64,000 bases of DNA from Enoplolaimus lenunculus (lineage: Eukaryota; Nematoda; Enoplea; Enoplida; Thoracostomopsidae): positions 124,001-188,000 of the forward strand of contig JASANG010001329.1 in the NCBI GenBank assembly GCA_030248215.1, in the 5' to 3' direction. This document shows positions 23,581 through 35,190 of the stretch, piece after piece; within the stretch, counting starts at the first letter, position 1; every line of letters starts with the position of its first letter. The position numbers and the translations under genes are program-made. Under the pieces are notes generated by a model. That model had not been told where the DNA came from. It searched no databases and saw nothing but the letters and a program-made list of their open reading frames with translations.

Positions 23581-24429
23581 AGTTTTTGGCGAAAATCTGA
23601 TGACGTATGATATGACTTTTTTATATACAACTTTGATAACTTTGATATATATAAACAATAAGCCTTTAGTGCCTGTCTTGAATCACAATCAAGTATTATT
23701 ACGAGGTATTGAACTTAAATATGAAACGTTTATGAATAAAGAATACATTTTTCATCCGAAGAGCTGGAAAATGCTGAACCATACAAATAGTTATGTTGAA
23801 CCATACGAAATACGCCTTGGTGGTTTATGGCATTGATCCTGAGGCGTAACCAGAGTAAAATTTATTTCGGTTGTAATAAATATGGTTTAGAAATAACCAG
23901 TTAATTTCGGTGCCAACTGTAAAACCAATACATTTGTTCTGGCACACCTCAAACCAAAACACTGCTTCATTAAAGGTAATTGCAATAACGTCGAATTGTA
24001 TATTTTCGAGTCACAATTTAAAAAAAACTGAAGCCAAAAATATGTTAAGCTTAAAATTTAAACGAATTAAATTCACGAAAGCTACAAAACTTTGTTCATA
24101 ACTCGTACAGCCAAGGAACACTATCCTACTGTTAGCTCCTCATCAAGTATGACCAGGTATTTTGCCGAGAATATACCTGTCGAACGCTACCGTAAACCAG
24201 GTAAATTACCCACGCAGAAACATATAAACAAGGCGCAGGTAAACGTGTAGGCATATCGGGAAAGCTTAACAGCGACTACGGTATTAAATTGAGTTGGTAT
24301 CGGCCATTTGGATTTAGATAAATTATAAGGTGGCGTTTTTTCGGTGCTACATCCCTTGGCCAGGTGCACAAAACCTGATCTAAAAGCGAAGGTAGCCACA
24401 TACGGTGGATCCAGATATAAAGTAGCGGA

Positions 24430-24480
24430 AGACACCTCGCGATCGAAGCGAACCAAAAGCCAAACGCAATTTTGATAACT
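24430..24480 (+). repeat. C-family interior fragment
   Basis: CGCGATCGAAGCGAACCAAAAGCCAAACGCAATTTT matches the shared interior block of the C-family elements (shown here only by its key pieces GCGATCGAAGCGA and GCCAAACGCAATTTT). No ends are visible, so only an internal remnant is called. Confidence 0.4.
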
Positions 24481-27444
24481 GGCAATGCAACGAACCTTAC
24501 TAACCTTACTAATTTTTAGTACAATTGCTCATTCTATGTTTTTGAAAATTTTTTGACTTCGAATACGAACGAGGCTTAAAAACGGCTGCTGGCTCGGCGA
24601 AATTTGCAGACCAAATATATTAAGATAAATATTAAGCAAACACGCTTTAAAAATGTTGAAGTTTCACAACACGAAACCATCCTCTGCGCTAAAAACTCCT
24701 ACTGGATTAAGATCGAGGTTTAGGTTGATACTGTGTACCTTGAGTCCTGATCCAAAATGTTTTTGCTTGTAAATTAAACTTTCAAGTTGCAGAAGCAGTA
24801 GCGGCTTACGGACCTTATGGACTGTCACAGTCGTCTTCTCTATAGTTACCGTCCTGCTCGCGTAATTGTATCAAAGCGCAACGGGAACAATACGATGTAC
24901 CGTAGTGAATTGCACAAACTGCAGTAAAACAAAAACAGGCAATAAATGCTTTGCACTCACAGTCAAACTATAACACCTTGCGACTTTATAAGCGATCTCT
25001 TTGAAGCAATTTAGCTTTTATCATTGGCCTTCACATTTTAGTTCAACTGTCTCTATATGTCAGTCGAGTTAAATTTGCTACTGGGGATTGCAGAATCGAA
25101 TAATATTTAGACTTATTTTAGTTTATAGACATCCATCTGTCATCTATTTTCAACGGTTATTCTATCTAAACCGCGAGTTGATGTATTGGTTAGAAATGTA
25201 GCGGGTCGAACGTTAAAGGCGATCGGAAAGAAGACGATGGAAGGTGTGTAGCGGTGCTAAATGTGGAAAATCTTTGCTGTTAAAGCTTGCGTTATTTTGA
25301 GTTGAGTAATTGGTTAAAAAGTATGTATAATTTCATAAAGTTTGTGTTTGAATAAACATTACAAGAAATATGTAAAAGCAACTAAAGTACTGATGTTTTC
25401 AAGCTCGACATCTTAACATTTGGAGTGTGATACCACATTTTTGACGGCACGTAGCCATGAGAGGGCAAATATCACAAGCCAAAGTTCAAAAATTTTAAAG
25501 AACTCTTGCAAAGGTTTTTGTCTGTCTAATAAAAAGCCACTAAATCCTCTCAACGCTTGAGCTAAAATTTGTTGTACCTTTTAATATTTTGAGCAAGCTA
25601 CGGTGCTAAAATGAAGGACAAGCGAAAAACGTAACGTGGAAAACGTTCGCCTTAAGGTTACATAACGTTTTGAGTTGAATAGCTCAATAAATTGACGTTC
25701 AATGTTGCTATTTGAGTAAAAAGATATGACGTGCTCAAATCCATTATGTTTTACTATTAATCACTAGGACGTTAATAGCACAAATTGTTATTCAGGCCAT
25801 CTCAAACAACTATTGGAATGCAATAAGGAAGTGTACAGTAGGTATTATATATCATTGCAAAATACCCCTGACAAGATGCTAAAATACAGGAACAATCATC
25901 ACATTTAGCGTTTGACCGAAGATAATTCTTGCCGCATACTTGCAAAAATTCTGTGATATTAAAGTTTATACCCTTCCGAAATGAAATCCTTTCTGGATAT
26001 GCTCTTGATGAACATAGCGGCTAACGTGATACCACAGTTCCAGAGGCACACATATCACTAGATAAATCGCGGCATAAACACTTAGGATTCAAGTTTTGCC
26101 CCTTACAAAACGAAATAATAACTACGCTCTAACAGGCATAGTACACAAGCGATACTACCTTTGCTCATACTCATTCTACAGGATATATTGTGGTGTATAC
26201 GAACCGTAGGACAAAAGACGAATATACCGTTATGAGATGCAACCGGTTAATTAAATTTTCTTCCGGTAAAAGTATATCGCAGGCAAAAGCTTAAATTTTA
26301 ATCAAGAATATTGCCGTATGCTTTAGCGGCGTGTCAGATATTGTGAGGTTTATATATTAAAACCGACGGAAAAGCTAAATGGAATTATACCTGGCGCAAT
26401 GTAACGGCGAAAATACCATTATATTTTAATCTCGTTCCTAGTCGCTATGTGTTGTCAAATCTGGCACACCGGTGTGACTTGAATGGGTTTCTGCATGGTT
26501 TAGCTTTATTTTGAAGTTTACAGGTCTGGTGATTCGGATGGCTTCCATATTTCGAAATATTCTAGTCAATGTGGTCAGAAGTATCATGGTTTTATTGCAC
26601 CATGGAGTACAGATATGAAACTTAGTGCCGACTGTCTAAAACAAATCACTAAACACATGCATTATATATCTAAATTACACTTGCGACTTTGTTACCTATT
26701 CAACGGTTAAAATGTCACTTGCTTTTTGACATCGGAGGCCTCGACCGCCCTTATATATACCGGGTTAAAAATCTATAAATTTAAATTTTATATTTTAAAT
26801 TCAGGAACAACACATGCCGGCACTAAAGTTATTGAAAAAATGAAAGCTGCACAAGCTTGAAAATTTACATCTTGACAAAGTAGCCCAAACGTAATTCGTT
26901 AAACCCGTTCAATACTAACGTCCAAATTCATGTTCAACAAAAACACCAATACTTACCGTTTCTTTTGACTGCAAAAACCAGCACTGGTTTTGAAGCAACA
27001 AGGTACGGCAGCGCTATCCACACGTACATTAGTGACAAATCTAATTATCGAAAACCTTTTCATTGAGGTTAGCAGCGATACCTAAGGAGTTACAGGTACA
27101 ACGGTAAAACCAGGCAAAGAAGCAAAACAAAAAACACAATATTTTCAATTTCTAAGCGTAAGATTTAGCGGTATTTTTTGACTTTGCCTTGTTAATGTCG
27201 GTATTACATGAAGAGGTGTACGTAATCCTATTTATTTCTCATAGCGTTTGTTTCTTAGCACATCTACTCGAAGAAATGACCAGTTAAATTCGCCTGTCAA
27301 GAAACTTAACGCTGTGTGTATATGTGTCTTTCTGAGCACGCATTTGAACCCAGGTTGATATCTGTGCCATTTTAAACATTTATTAAAAAATTTCAACTGC
27401 TGTCTGTGACGCTAGTGACATAAAAGCTCTTCAAGATGGCAGTA
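24481..27444. other. Unannotated sequence with faint internal duplication
   Basis: About 3 kb without a supported gene. Short phrases recur: GGTGCTAAAATG near 25604 and GGTGCTAAATGTG near 25253; GTGATACCACA near 25429 and 26028; and TTTTGAGTTGA(A/G)TA near 25297 and 25669. They may mark an old tandem duplication, but the alignment is too poor to define a unit. Confidence 0.4.
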
Positions 27445-27691
27445 CACACAAAAAAATATTTCTGAATTTATTCAGAAAAATGTTTTCTGTGGCAAATCAG
27501 AAAAGTTTTGCTGATATTTAAGACAATTTTTCTAAAAATAACTGGAAAACGTTTATTTTCAGACTTTATTTCAAAACGTTTTTTGAAAACATTTCTGTTA
27601 TAACAGAAATACTTTTCAAGTGCACCTTGCTAATTATATTTCTTAAATGTAAGAAATTTTTTCTTAAATATCAGAAATATTATTTTGAGTG
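27445..27691 (+). mobile_element. Mariner-like MITE (TIR with ATATTTCTGA)
   Basis: The left end CACACAAAAAAATATTTCTG and the complement of the right end, CACTCAAAATAATATTTCTG, are inverted repeats with TA immediately outside the left end (27443-27444) and the right end (27692-27693). The 247-bp interior is very AT-rich, with repeated TTTCTGA/TCAGAAA motifs in both orientations. No coding capacity. Confidence 0.7.
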
Positions 27692-27699
27692 TAGTATCG

Positions 27700-27800
27700 G
27701 TAAATTGATTTTCACTCCAGAGTATTTGGTCAGAAACCTAGCTCGAATGTCTCAGATAAAATAGAAAATATTCATATAAGAAAGGGTTAATTGTTGTTCG
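27700..27800 (+). repeat. SINE-like tail fragment
   Basis: AGAAACCTAGCTCGAATGTC and the following AAAATATTCATATAAGAAAG resemble the 3' part of the SINE-like copy at 10631 (GATCGAAACTTACC and AAAATATTCATGTGAGAAG). No A box is present. The call is based only on similarity inside the window. Confidence 0.3.
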
Positions 27801-28039
27801 TGACAAGATAACGCAAGCAACAAATGATGCAAAAAAGAAACCTTTAACCAACGATATAATTATAACAACAGAAATCTGTTTACATCAAATTCTGATTTTT
27901 GGACACTGACCATTGACCATCCCAAACATCTGTGTACGGAAAGTTAAGTTTTACTGTACATCCGTTTAATATCCACAACACCATGTTAATAATAGAAACC
28001 TGCTCAATTGGCGATATGGATACACGACTTAGAGACTGG

Positions 28040-28135
28040 AACGCTTACGCTTAGACTTAGGCTTAGGTTTAACTTTAGGATTAGGCTTATGGTTACGATT
28101 ACGCTTTGGCTTATACTTTAAGGTTTTAGGTTTAT
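28040..28135 (+). repeat. Degenerate TTAGGC-type block
   Basis: Units such as GCTTACGCTTAGACTTAGGC and GGATTAGGCTTATGG run for about 95 bp with many single-base variants. The block lacks the flanking arms of the A/B MITEs. It may be a decayed core of that family. Confidence 0.5.
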
Positions 28136-28150
28136 ACTTAGTGATTGAAA

Positions 28151-29917
28151 CTTTAGTAACTTAATAAGTGCTACTTTTCAATCGAAATTAACCAGCACTG
28201 AAATGAGCGAAACTAAAAAACCAATTGATGCAACCGTTACGAACAAAAGAAACATACATCCTACCTTTAAAGCCATTAATTTAAAATTATTGCGTATTTT
28301 ATGCATTTATATATTCAGAATCGATGAAACATAACAAATATTTTGATTACAAATTCTTGAAAAAAAATTAATACAAAAGTAATAAAATATATAACCTAGA
28401 GGATGGAGGCAGAGCCGGTGTTCGTAAGCCGCTTTGTTGTGATAGGTAGACACAGCGCGAGCAAGAAAGCGTATGCAACAAGACAAGAGATTCAAAGATT
28501 TTCCGACTCTCAGAAAAAAAACTTTTAATCAAATCCTAAATAGAAAGGTGAATATAGATATAGATTCAATATTCTTGTGACACACAACGTTTTGCTCTCA
28601 CGGCAAAATAAAACTGAACATTCGTACCAGATCGTAGAGAGCAGACAGGTTTGTACATAAATTAAACACGTTTGGTTTTGACCTGAGGCAAAAATTTCAC
28701 TAGGTACTTTTATTTAATATTTTCGCACAACACACTTCGTATAGTTCGAACGGTAGGTGTGATCCAGTCGACGATCCACGATTTCAGAATGGCGGGGGGG
28801 GGCAAAATTTCACAGGTGACAAAGTTATTTTTGTTAACACATTGCGGACTGAGTACATGAAACAACACGTAAACCACGAATTATTGTAATAAAATTAACT
28901 AATTAACTATCAAAGAGTACGTCCGTTCAACTGAGATTAATTGCTAATCAAACGGCATAATCACCCTCGTGTATAGGAAACTTTGTGACCTCTAGGATCT
29001 GATTAGTGTTTCAGTAAATAATTTGGTACGCGTACAGGATATATGCCACTACCCACCTATCCCTCCCCTTGCACACGTTCCATGTTCTGTTTCATACAAA
29101 GTTGTAAAAGAAAATGTTTTGCGTTAGTTTTGCTTTGTGGAGGAAATAACCCCAATGCCTGACCAGACAGTAGTGGGGGTGGTGGTGGTTCTCCGCAATC
29201 TCCAGGTTGGGGCCCCCTAAAGGTAGAGGTGGTTACAGAATATTTGTTTGTTTAATCTGAAGTTGTCTGAGCTCACGCTTGTGTTTGATAACTATGAAGA
29301 CACACTTCCTATTACAGCTTCTCATAAAACTTGCAAAATGGAAGATCTTGAAAGTGAACCCATGTTTAAAATGAACACATTTCGCGCGCAGCGCAATTTT
29401 TTTTGTATTTTCTGCTATAGTAGCTGAACACCTCATATTTTAGGTAAAAGCTTTAATAATCTTCATATGCTTTAACCAGAGGAGGTAGCACACGGCACAC
29501 GACATTCCAAAACTTTTTGATTACCGTACTTGAATATTTCATTTCAGGTGAGTTATATTATTTAAAGCAAAATTGTAAGCCTACGAGGGTAGCAAGCGAG
29601 AAAATTTGTTAACATTTAGCAACCTGGCGGTTATTTTAATATTCGTGTAGTGTGTGAAGATGTTAAAAGAAACGCGGAAAAGTAGAATAGCCTCAAAAGC
29701 TGGCGAGAAATGCGAGAAACAAGCCAGACGTATTTCCAAACTTTGGCTGTTTTTGTTTCAACCGGTTTGTCCTGGTTGTGGTTCACTATGCGCCTCTTAC
29801 ATTTTTGTCTGCGTGCGCATCTCTTAACTTGATTCTTAAAATAATTTTTGTTGTGAACCTGTTGGGCTACTGCCGTGGTGCCCCCCCATGGATATACAAT
29901 TGCTGTGATCGCAGTAT
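28151..29917. other. Unannotated sequence with one hAT-like end
   Basis: No gene is supported. At 28766 the sequence CAGTCGACGATCCACGATTT followed by CAGAATGG and a run of about 12 G resembles the left end of the C/G hAT-like families, but no partner end was found. The purine-rich stretch at about 29165-29225 has no recognisable identity. Confidence 0.45.
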
Positions 29918-30076
29918 GGCCCACGTATAATACAGTGCCTAAACAGTAGTATAAGCATATTCCTAAGCTAAACTGAAGCCTAAGCCTTAGCCTAAGCAAA
30001 CAAGTTAGTCTAAAGCTTAAACTTACTCTGTTACAGCTCCGCAGGCAAACGATTTGGCAATGTTCAAACATGTGTC
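29918..30076 (-). mobile_element. Telomere-motif MITE, B family copy 4 (older)
   Basis: On the minus strand the arm reads GCCTGCGGAGCTGTAACAGA, GTAAGTTTAAGCTTTAGAC and a TTAGGC core, followed by GGAATATGCTTATACTACTG and the end TATTATACGTGGGCC. These match the B copies at 34024 and 48862 block by block. The outer left terminus is worn, and the flanks (CGCAGTAT and GATCGTAT) only partly agree, so this copy is probably older. Confidence 0.65.
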
Positions 30077-30364
30077 GATCGTATTTGCAACTGTTGTAGC
30101 ATACATCATCAGCTGGGTGATAAACGTTACAACTGTTGAACCAGTTAAATCAAATTTGATTATACTTTTAAACACATTTGCTTGTTGAAAAACTTTCTAC
30201 AACCATGTGATATTTCTTGCAGGATGAATTTGTTTGGAAACCTATCACTGATTAGCAGTGGATTCTTTAGACAATCGAGAATATGAACCAAGGTCTAGTC
30301 GTGAATGTAAAGTTCATGATTAAGCTCAACCCTGAGCTCATGCCAAAGCATAAGTTTATACCAA

Positions 30365-30564
30365 CACTGCACAACATGGTGAGTCAAATTGACTCTCGCC
30401 GGAATAGGCCTTTCCTGACTACGCAAACTGAATCAAAATTCGACTCCGCCTGAGTCGAATTCGACTCAATTTGACTCTGACGAAGTCGAATTTTGACTCA
30501 GTTTGTGTAGTCAGGAAAAGCCTATTTCGAGTAGAGTCAATTTGACTCACCATTGTTTGCTGTG
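30365..30564 (+). mobile_element. Palindromic mariner-like MITE, F family copy 2
   Basis: It aligns with the copy at 11517 over nearly its whole length: left CACTGCACAACATGGTGAGT, interior GACTACGCAAACTGAATC and the matching GTTTGTGTAGTCAGG, right GACTCACCATTGTTTGCTGTG. AP-1-type heptamers lie at 30380, 30494 and 30543. It lacks about 20 bp of central palindrome that copy 1 has. The flanking TA is clear only on the right, a few bases beyond the element. Confidence 0.75.
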
Positions 30565-31009
30565 CACAGTGTATTTAACAATTACAACTACGTTTGTGAC
30601 CTGACATATGAGCTACGACATTTATTAAAACTTTAAAAGCGCAACAATTCTCCTGGCAAATTATACTTTGATCTCTAAAATTTTTTAACGCGGCAGTCGC
30701 AATTTAAATTCCTTGTTTCTGTACCTCCGCTGCAAAATGTCCAGTGTTAAGCAATCATCACGGGATTGAGCAGACTGAAATGTACAATACGAATTTCTGT
30801 ATCCTTTACAAAAAGGTAAGGTTCCTCAAAGCTGCATTTTTTGTCATTGATTCAGAACTGGGTTCGTATATACATACCAGGACCACAGGCATGGGTGACC
30901 ATTTTAATGGGCACGTCAGTTGTGTACGTATATATAATGATACTAAATAAATTATGTTTCAGGTTACAGATTTATTAACAGAAATATAGTATCTTGTACA
31001 GTCACCAAG

Positions 31010-31092
31010 GTACGCTTTGGCTCAGGCACAGGCGCCGGTTTAGGTTTAAAAACGCGTTGCCTAAGCCTCTTCTTAAGCATTTGTCTAAGTCT
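31010..31092. repeat. Degenerate TTAGGC-type block, mixed orientation
   Basis: GGTTTAGGTTTAAAAACGCG is followed by TTGCCTAAGCCTCTTCTTAAGC. TTAGGC-like units therefore read on the plus strand on the left and on the minus strand on the right, unlike the single orientation of the A/B cores. No element ends were identified. Confidence 0.4.
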
Positions 31093-31099
31093 AACCATG

Positions 31100-32150
31100 A
31101 GGTGGGGAAAGTGTATATAAGAGCCGTACGGAATTTCTTGAAAAATAAAGGAAATGACGCCCTTTTTTAGTACAGTGGTTACTTTACTGCTGTGGGTCTG
31201 TTGTGGATCAGCGCTAGTTTTATCAAAATCTTTACTAGGTCATACATTTTAAATTAAATTCAATTTTCCAAATTGTTTCCAGGTATCTTATTCGTTCTTG
31301 AACGTATTTCGCCTTGCTATAAAGTCAAGAGTCCACTTGAAGTATATTTTAATTTCAGACTAAAAAACTTCACAATTTCAAATCAAAAGGAATTTATAAT
31401 CATTACATGATGATGTGGTGATTTTTGTAGGCAAAATTTGACAAAAAGTTTATGTCTATTGTTCTTTTGTTTTTGAAGGCATTTTTTCACAAATACGTTT
31501 CAACAATTATTTTTCAGCACCTTTACTGGCATTTCAAGGTTCCTAACAACAATAGGCACTTCATGACCATATCGGTGCAGCACTTGTTGACTTTATTTTT
31601 CAGTCAAATAGCGTACAATTTCGCAAATTCATGCTTTGAATGTGTTTAATTTAACACTGCCCTCTTAAATTTTCGCGAATTGAAAATTTAAATATGTCCC
31701 AACCTTCTGAATACTTTAAGCAGTGCATGAAACTGCGACAACAATTTTCAAAGTCAAGTGTATTTTGTATTTTGCACATGAAGTATTAGCAGTCGTTGTG
31801 GTTTGTTTTTTCGAGATTTGGTAAAATAATTTATGGAGACTATGTTTTGATACATTCCAACATTAAACCTGGTTTCGATTATAACATAACAGAATAAGAG
31901 GGTCAAACACTGCCATGAATTGCAGTGCATCGGGAACCTAGAAAAAATTGTACAAATATATATCGCACGGATTTACAGTTCTTTTCGGCTGTTTTAATTA
32001 TGGACGCATTTGTGTTCAATATGGTTCTCAAAGGGTTTTTAAGACGTAAAAAGAATGGCTTAAGCCGTCTAAAAATTTCAACTTAAATTATACCTAAAAT
32101 AACTAAAGTTGATTGCGAGTTTAAGTGAAACTTGAACGGCTGGACGGAGT
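31100..32150. other. Unannotated sequence
   Basis: AT-rich unique sequence. No gene, RNA or repeat was supportable. Confidence 0.5.
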
Positions 32151-32171
32151 AACAACATTGGAATTTTAAGT

Positions 32172-32420
32172 TAACCTAACATATTTCTAGGCTTAGGACG
32201 AGTTTTAAGCTAAACTTATTTTTAGTTTAACGTATACGTGCTACTCAGAAGCTGGGTAAGTAGTTATTAGAATGCATTAAGTTTAGATTAAACTAAAAAT
32301 ATGTTATTTATATATGAAAGGAGTTTAAGCTTACCTACCAATTGGTTTAGGTAGTCTAGAACGTTATTTTAGCACTACATGATTAGCTTAAGCTTAAATC
32401 GAGTTAGTTTAAGCTTTTAG
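32172..32420. repeat. Inverted repeat region rich in TTTAGTTTAA
   Basis: TTATTTTTAGTTTAA near 32216 and its complement TTAAACTAAAAATATG near 32288 form arms of about 15 bp around a loop of about 55 bp. Further TTTAAGC/GCTTAAA motifs flank them. It may be a small foldback element, but borders and target duplication are not visible. Confidence 0.35.
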
Positions 32421-32425
32421 AGGGC

Positions 32426-32699
32426 ACATTATATTCGAAATGATGCATAGTTCAACAAGAGTATGCAACTGGGTACATTCCGCGTAGGAAAGAATGTTCC
32501 CGGCACCTGTTGTATTTTGGCCTACACCCCCTATTTAGCGGGTACAACTTCTGTAATTTAGGGGCATGGCATGTCATAGCGATCTCCATGAAGTAGGGGG
32601 ATCGACTAAAAATGCAACGCCCGGTAGTAGATTTGTATCACACAAATTTCCATAGCCACATGCTTATTAAACAGTAATCATCCACTCTTGGTTGTAGTA
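32426..32699 (+). mobile_element. D-family MITE with long TIRs, copy 1
   Basis: It shares with the copy at 53859 the block CAACAAGAGTATG, an inner hairpin around ACATTCCGCGTAGGAAAGAA, CCCGGCAC, a TTGTATTTTGGCC arm and its complement ACTAAAAATGCAACGCCCGG. Its right terminus, CATCCACTCTTGGTTGTAGTA, is the complement of the left terminus of copy 2, which shows the element ends with TACTA(G/C)AACCAAGAG. The left end of this copy is worn. TA at the border suggests a TA target site. No protein is encoded. Confidence 0.6.
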
Positions 32700-34015
32700 A
32701 ATAGAAAGGTGAAATAAAAACTTTTTTGGGGCTTATTTCCTTCTCACTGCGAATAGAACCTGATGTACGGTGTTCCGCTGTCTACAGATTCTTCAGAGGC
32801 GAAAAGATTTATGTTTTCAGCGGTCCAGTAAGTATTCGTTGCAATTCTGCGTAAACTGCAACTAAAGCACCATTTTCTATCGTCGTTATCTGCATTTTCT
32901 TGTTCAATTTAAGTTAAACGAATCACGATCCCCAGTGCACCTTGGCGGCGTGGGTAGGTCCATGCGAAAAACTTTTCCACAAAAATATTTCACATTACAG
33001 CGCAAACTTTAGCGTATAAAATTGATAGTGATGCAAAAATTTTAAATTCGCCGATTTAAAATTTTAAAGATTAATTGCTCGGTGAGTCGTAACTCGAATG
33101 TCACTCATGACAGCTACAATTTCCGCAAATTCATGAGCAACTTTTGTGAAATTTGAACACACTTCAACAACTGTAGATCCGTTCGTTGATAGTTGTTTTT
33201 GCTTGATTTTAGGGCTTCATGTTTGCTTTTGGTACAGGTTTTGTAGACTTGTATAATAAACTAATCTTTTTAGAAAATTACTCAGGCCCGTAGGCAGCCT
33301 AAAATAGTTTTAACAAATGACCACAGTTGCCAGAAAAGCATGCAGGAATTTACGAGGACAAATATTTTTCTATGTTCGCTCAACGGTTTGAACTTTCCTA
33401 GTCTACTTTGGGCAGTGGGAACGAAATATTAATGAGCGCCTGGTAAGATAATGGCTGAGCAAATAAACATTTTGTTACAGATTAGGACTGGTGTAACATT
33501 TATAACAACAAGATAAAGCGCGTAGCAAAGCGAAATTTTGTTTATAAGCTAAATAATTACAACTGTTATCCGCTGTTTACTCTTTGCGGCGTTGAAAGTG
33601 ACAATGACGTTGCTAGTTTAACTGGGTTAAATTTATAAGTCGTAGCAGATTTGGAAATAAGTACTTGGGATCCTGAGGGATCCCAAGGAAAAGGGTGGGC
33701 AGGCGGAATTAGCCTCTCTATCGGATAGGCGCCCTATATAGGGTAAAAACAATTCCCTCGATTTTGAAATTTTTGCTCAAAGTTAAGTTTAAAGTATATC
33801 CGGCAGATTAAAGATATACAGAAAATTTCTAAAGGGCGGCGTCAAATTTATTCCGTTCACTTCTGCATCCTGTTGAAAACTTTACTAAACAAGGAAAAGT
33901 TACCAGAAACTGAGTTTAATTAGAACTACAACCTAAATGGTTAAAACTTAATGAAATACTTTGTTCAGCAAATAAAAAATTTATATGAAGATTATATACT
34001 TAGTTTTATGTATAA
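32700..34015. other. Unannotated sequence
   Basis: No gene is seen. CAGGCCCGTAGGCAG at 33283 is a good match to an H-family terminus, but a partner end and duplication are missing. A perfect hairpin at 33664 is listed separately. Confidence 0.45.
33664..33687. repeat. Perfect 10-bp hairpin
   Basis: CTTGGGATCC, loop TGAG, GGATCCCAAG. The stem is unusually GC-rich for this neighbourhood. No T-tract or gene end is next to it, so a terminator reading is not supported. Confidence 0.6.
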
Positions 34016-34023
34016 GATTCAAC

Positions 34024-34229
34024 GGCCCATGTAAAGATCAGGGGCGGAACGTTGTTCTGTGGGACTACAATAGAGTAATCTTAAGCTTTAGACTATTTTT
34101 TGCTTGGTTTAGGCTTAAGTTTAGGCTTAGGAATATGCTCATTCTTAAGCTTAGGCTTAAACTTAGGCATAGGCTTAGGCTTATGAGTATGCTTGTGATA
34201 CAGTTCTGCCTCTGTTCTTTACATTGGTC
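34024..34229 (+). mobile_element. Telomere-motif MITE, B family copy 3
   Basis: A 206-bp element with ends GGCCCATGTAAAGATCAGGG and, from the right, GACCAATGTAAAGAACAGAG. It is flanked by an exact 8-bp duplication GATTCAAC (34016-34023 and 34230-34237). Left arm: GGCGGAACGTTGTTCTGTGG, ACAATAGAGTAATC and TTTAGACTATTTTTTGC. The core is TTAGGC-like with several GCTTAAGC variants. It shares outer ends and layout with the A family but has a different inner TIR. Confidence 0.88.
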
Positions 34230-34237
34230 GATTCAAC

Positions 34238-34977
34238 GAAGATTTTGGCACATATCAAGATGTATGTAAAGGTTGTCGAAAAAAGTTTCAAAATTTGTTA
34301 CGAACGATGCAAAATTGATAAAATACTCATCTGGCAAATGCCACTGTTGCCAATTGCAAGAAAGCGAGCGTATAACTTAACCTGTTCGATTTCAAAAAAT
34401 TTAAACAAGTTGCTCAATCATAAATTACAACGTTTTATATTAATTTTCAGTCATTTCGAGAGGCACCCGTGGAATATAAACAGCGGCGGCTGAATTATGA
34501 ACCCTATTGAACCTCCATATATATTTATTCTTGGTTCGCTGTTGATTGGCTACTTGTTTTTTAACAAAATTTTAAGTAATGATTAATTTTAATGTTACAA
34601 ATACGACAATCTATAGAAATCATTATTATGAGGATTTATGGTTATCAAAGTTAATAGTTAAAAAATTTTATAATTAATGAACAAGCTATTTTTCCACACG
34701 GATTATTCGTTAGGAACGGCTTTTAAACGAAATGTGTGGCCTTGAAATTTAAAAACTCCTGAGGGTTTATAATGTTTTGGCGCTTAGGTGACAGAGGCGT
34801 AGTCAGCGTATCAATTCGGAAAAGTGTAACTCAACACAAAAGTCAATGTCGACTGAGCGCTGCGCGAGACTGCATTTTTCTAACTCTAGTATCCGATAGG
34901 TTAATATTAAAGTTGCAAAATGGTTTGTTTTTATGGCCTTTCTGGACGTTTGGAAGGGATATTTTTCCCTGTGTTTT
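34238..34977. other. Unannotated sequence
   Basis: Unique AT-rich spacer between a B and an A element. Nothing supportable. Confidence 0.5.
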
Positions 34978-34986
34978 CAGCCATGG

Positions 34987-35182
34987 GACCATGTTACTTT
35001 TAAGGCCGTCCCGGTTTCTGGCGGGTCTGCAAAAAAGTAGGCTTACACTCTAGACTACATTTTTTGTTTAGGCTTAGGTTCGGGCTTAGGCTTATTAATA
35101 CGCTTTTGCATCGCATAGGCTTAGGTTTAGGTTTAGGAATACGCTTAATCTACTGTTACGGCCCTAAAAGTAACATTAGTCC
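34987..35182 (+). mobile_element. Telomere-motif MITE, A family copy 4
   Basis: The ends GACCATGTTACTTTTAAGGC and, from the right, GGACTAATGTTACTTTTAGG bound a 196-bp element. The repeat CAGCCATGG lies on both sides (34978-34986 and 35182-35190), giving an 8-bp duplication plus one ambiguous base. The conserved arm GTCCCGGTTTCTGGCGGGTC is present and the core is a mixture of TTAGGC, TTAGGT and TCGGGC. It is close in sequence to the copy at 49588, with which it shares a GGCCGT rather than GGGCGT inner TIR. Confidence 0.85.
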
Positions 35183-35190
35183 AGCCATGG

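Noticed and set aside
23552-23836. A 94-codon plus-strand frame beside a TTAGGC block
   Set aside because: Part of it reads the degenerate repeat; the remainder has no recognisable domain.
25200-26080. Possible ancient tandem duplication based on recurring short phrases
   Set aside because: Only scattered 10-13 bp words match; no unit length or continuous alignment could be defined by eye.
29631-30071. The longest open frame (146 codons, minus strand), which includes a Leu-Arg-rich stretch
   Set aside because: The Leu-Arg run is the CTTAGG hexamer of the B element at 29918 read as codons; the rest has no recognisable domain.
33283-33443. Possible third H-family element starting CAGGCCCGTAGGCAG
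   Set aside because: A matching right end and target duplication are lacking; it is noted only within the surrounding stretch.
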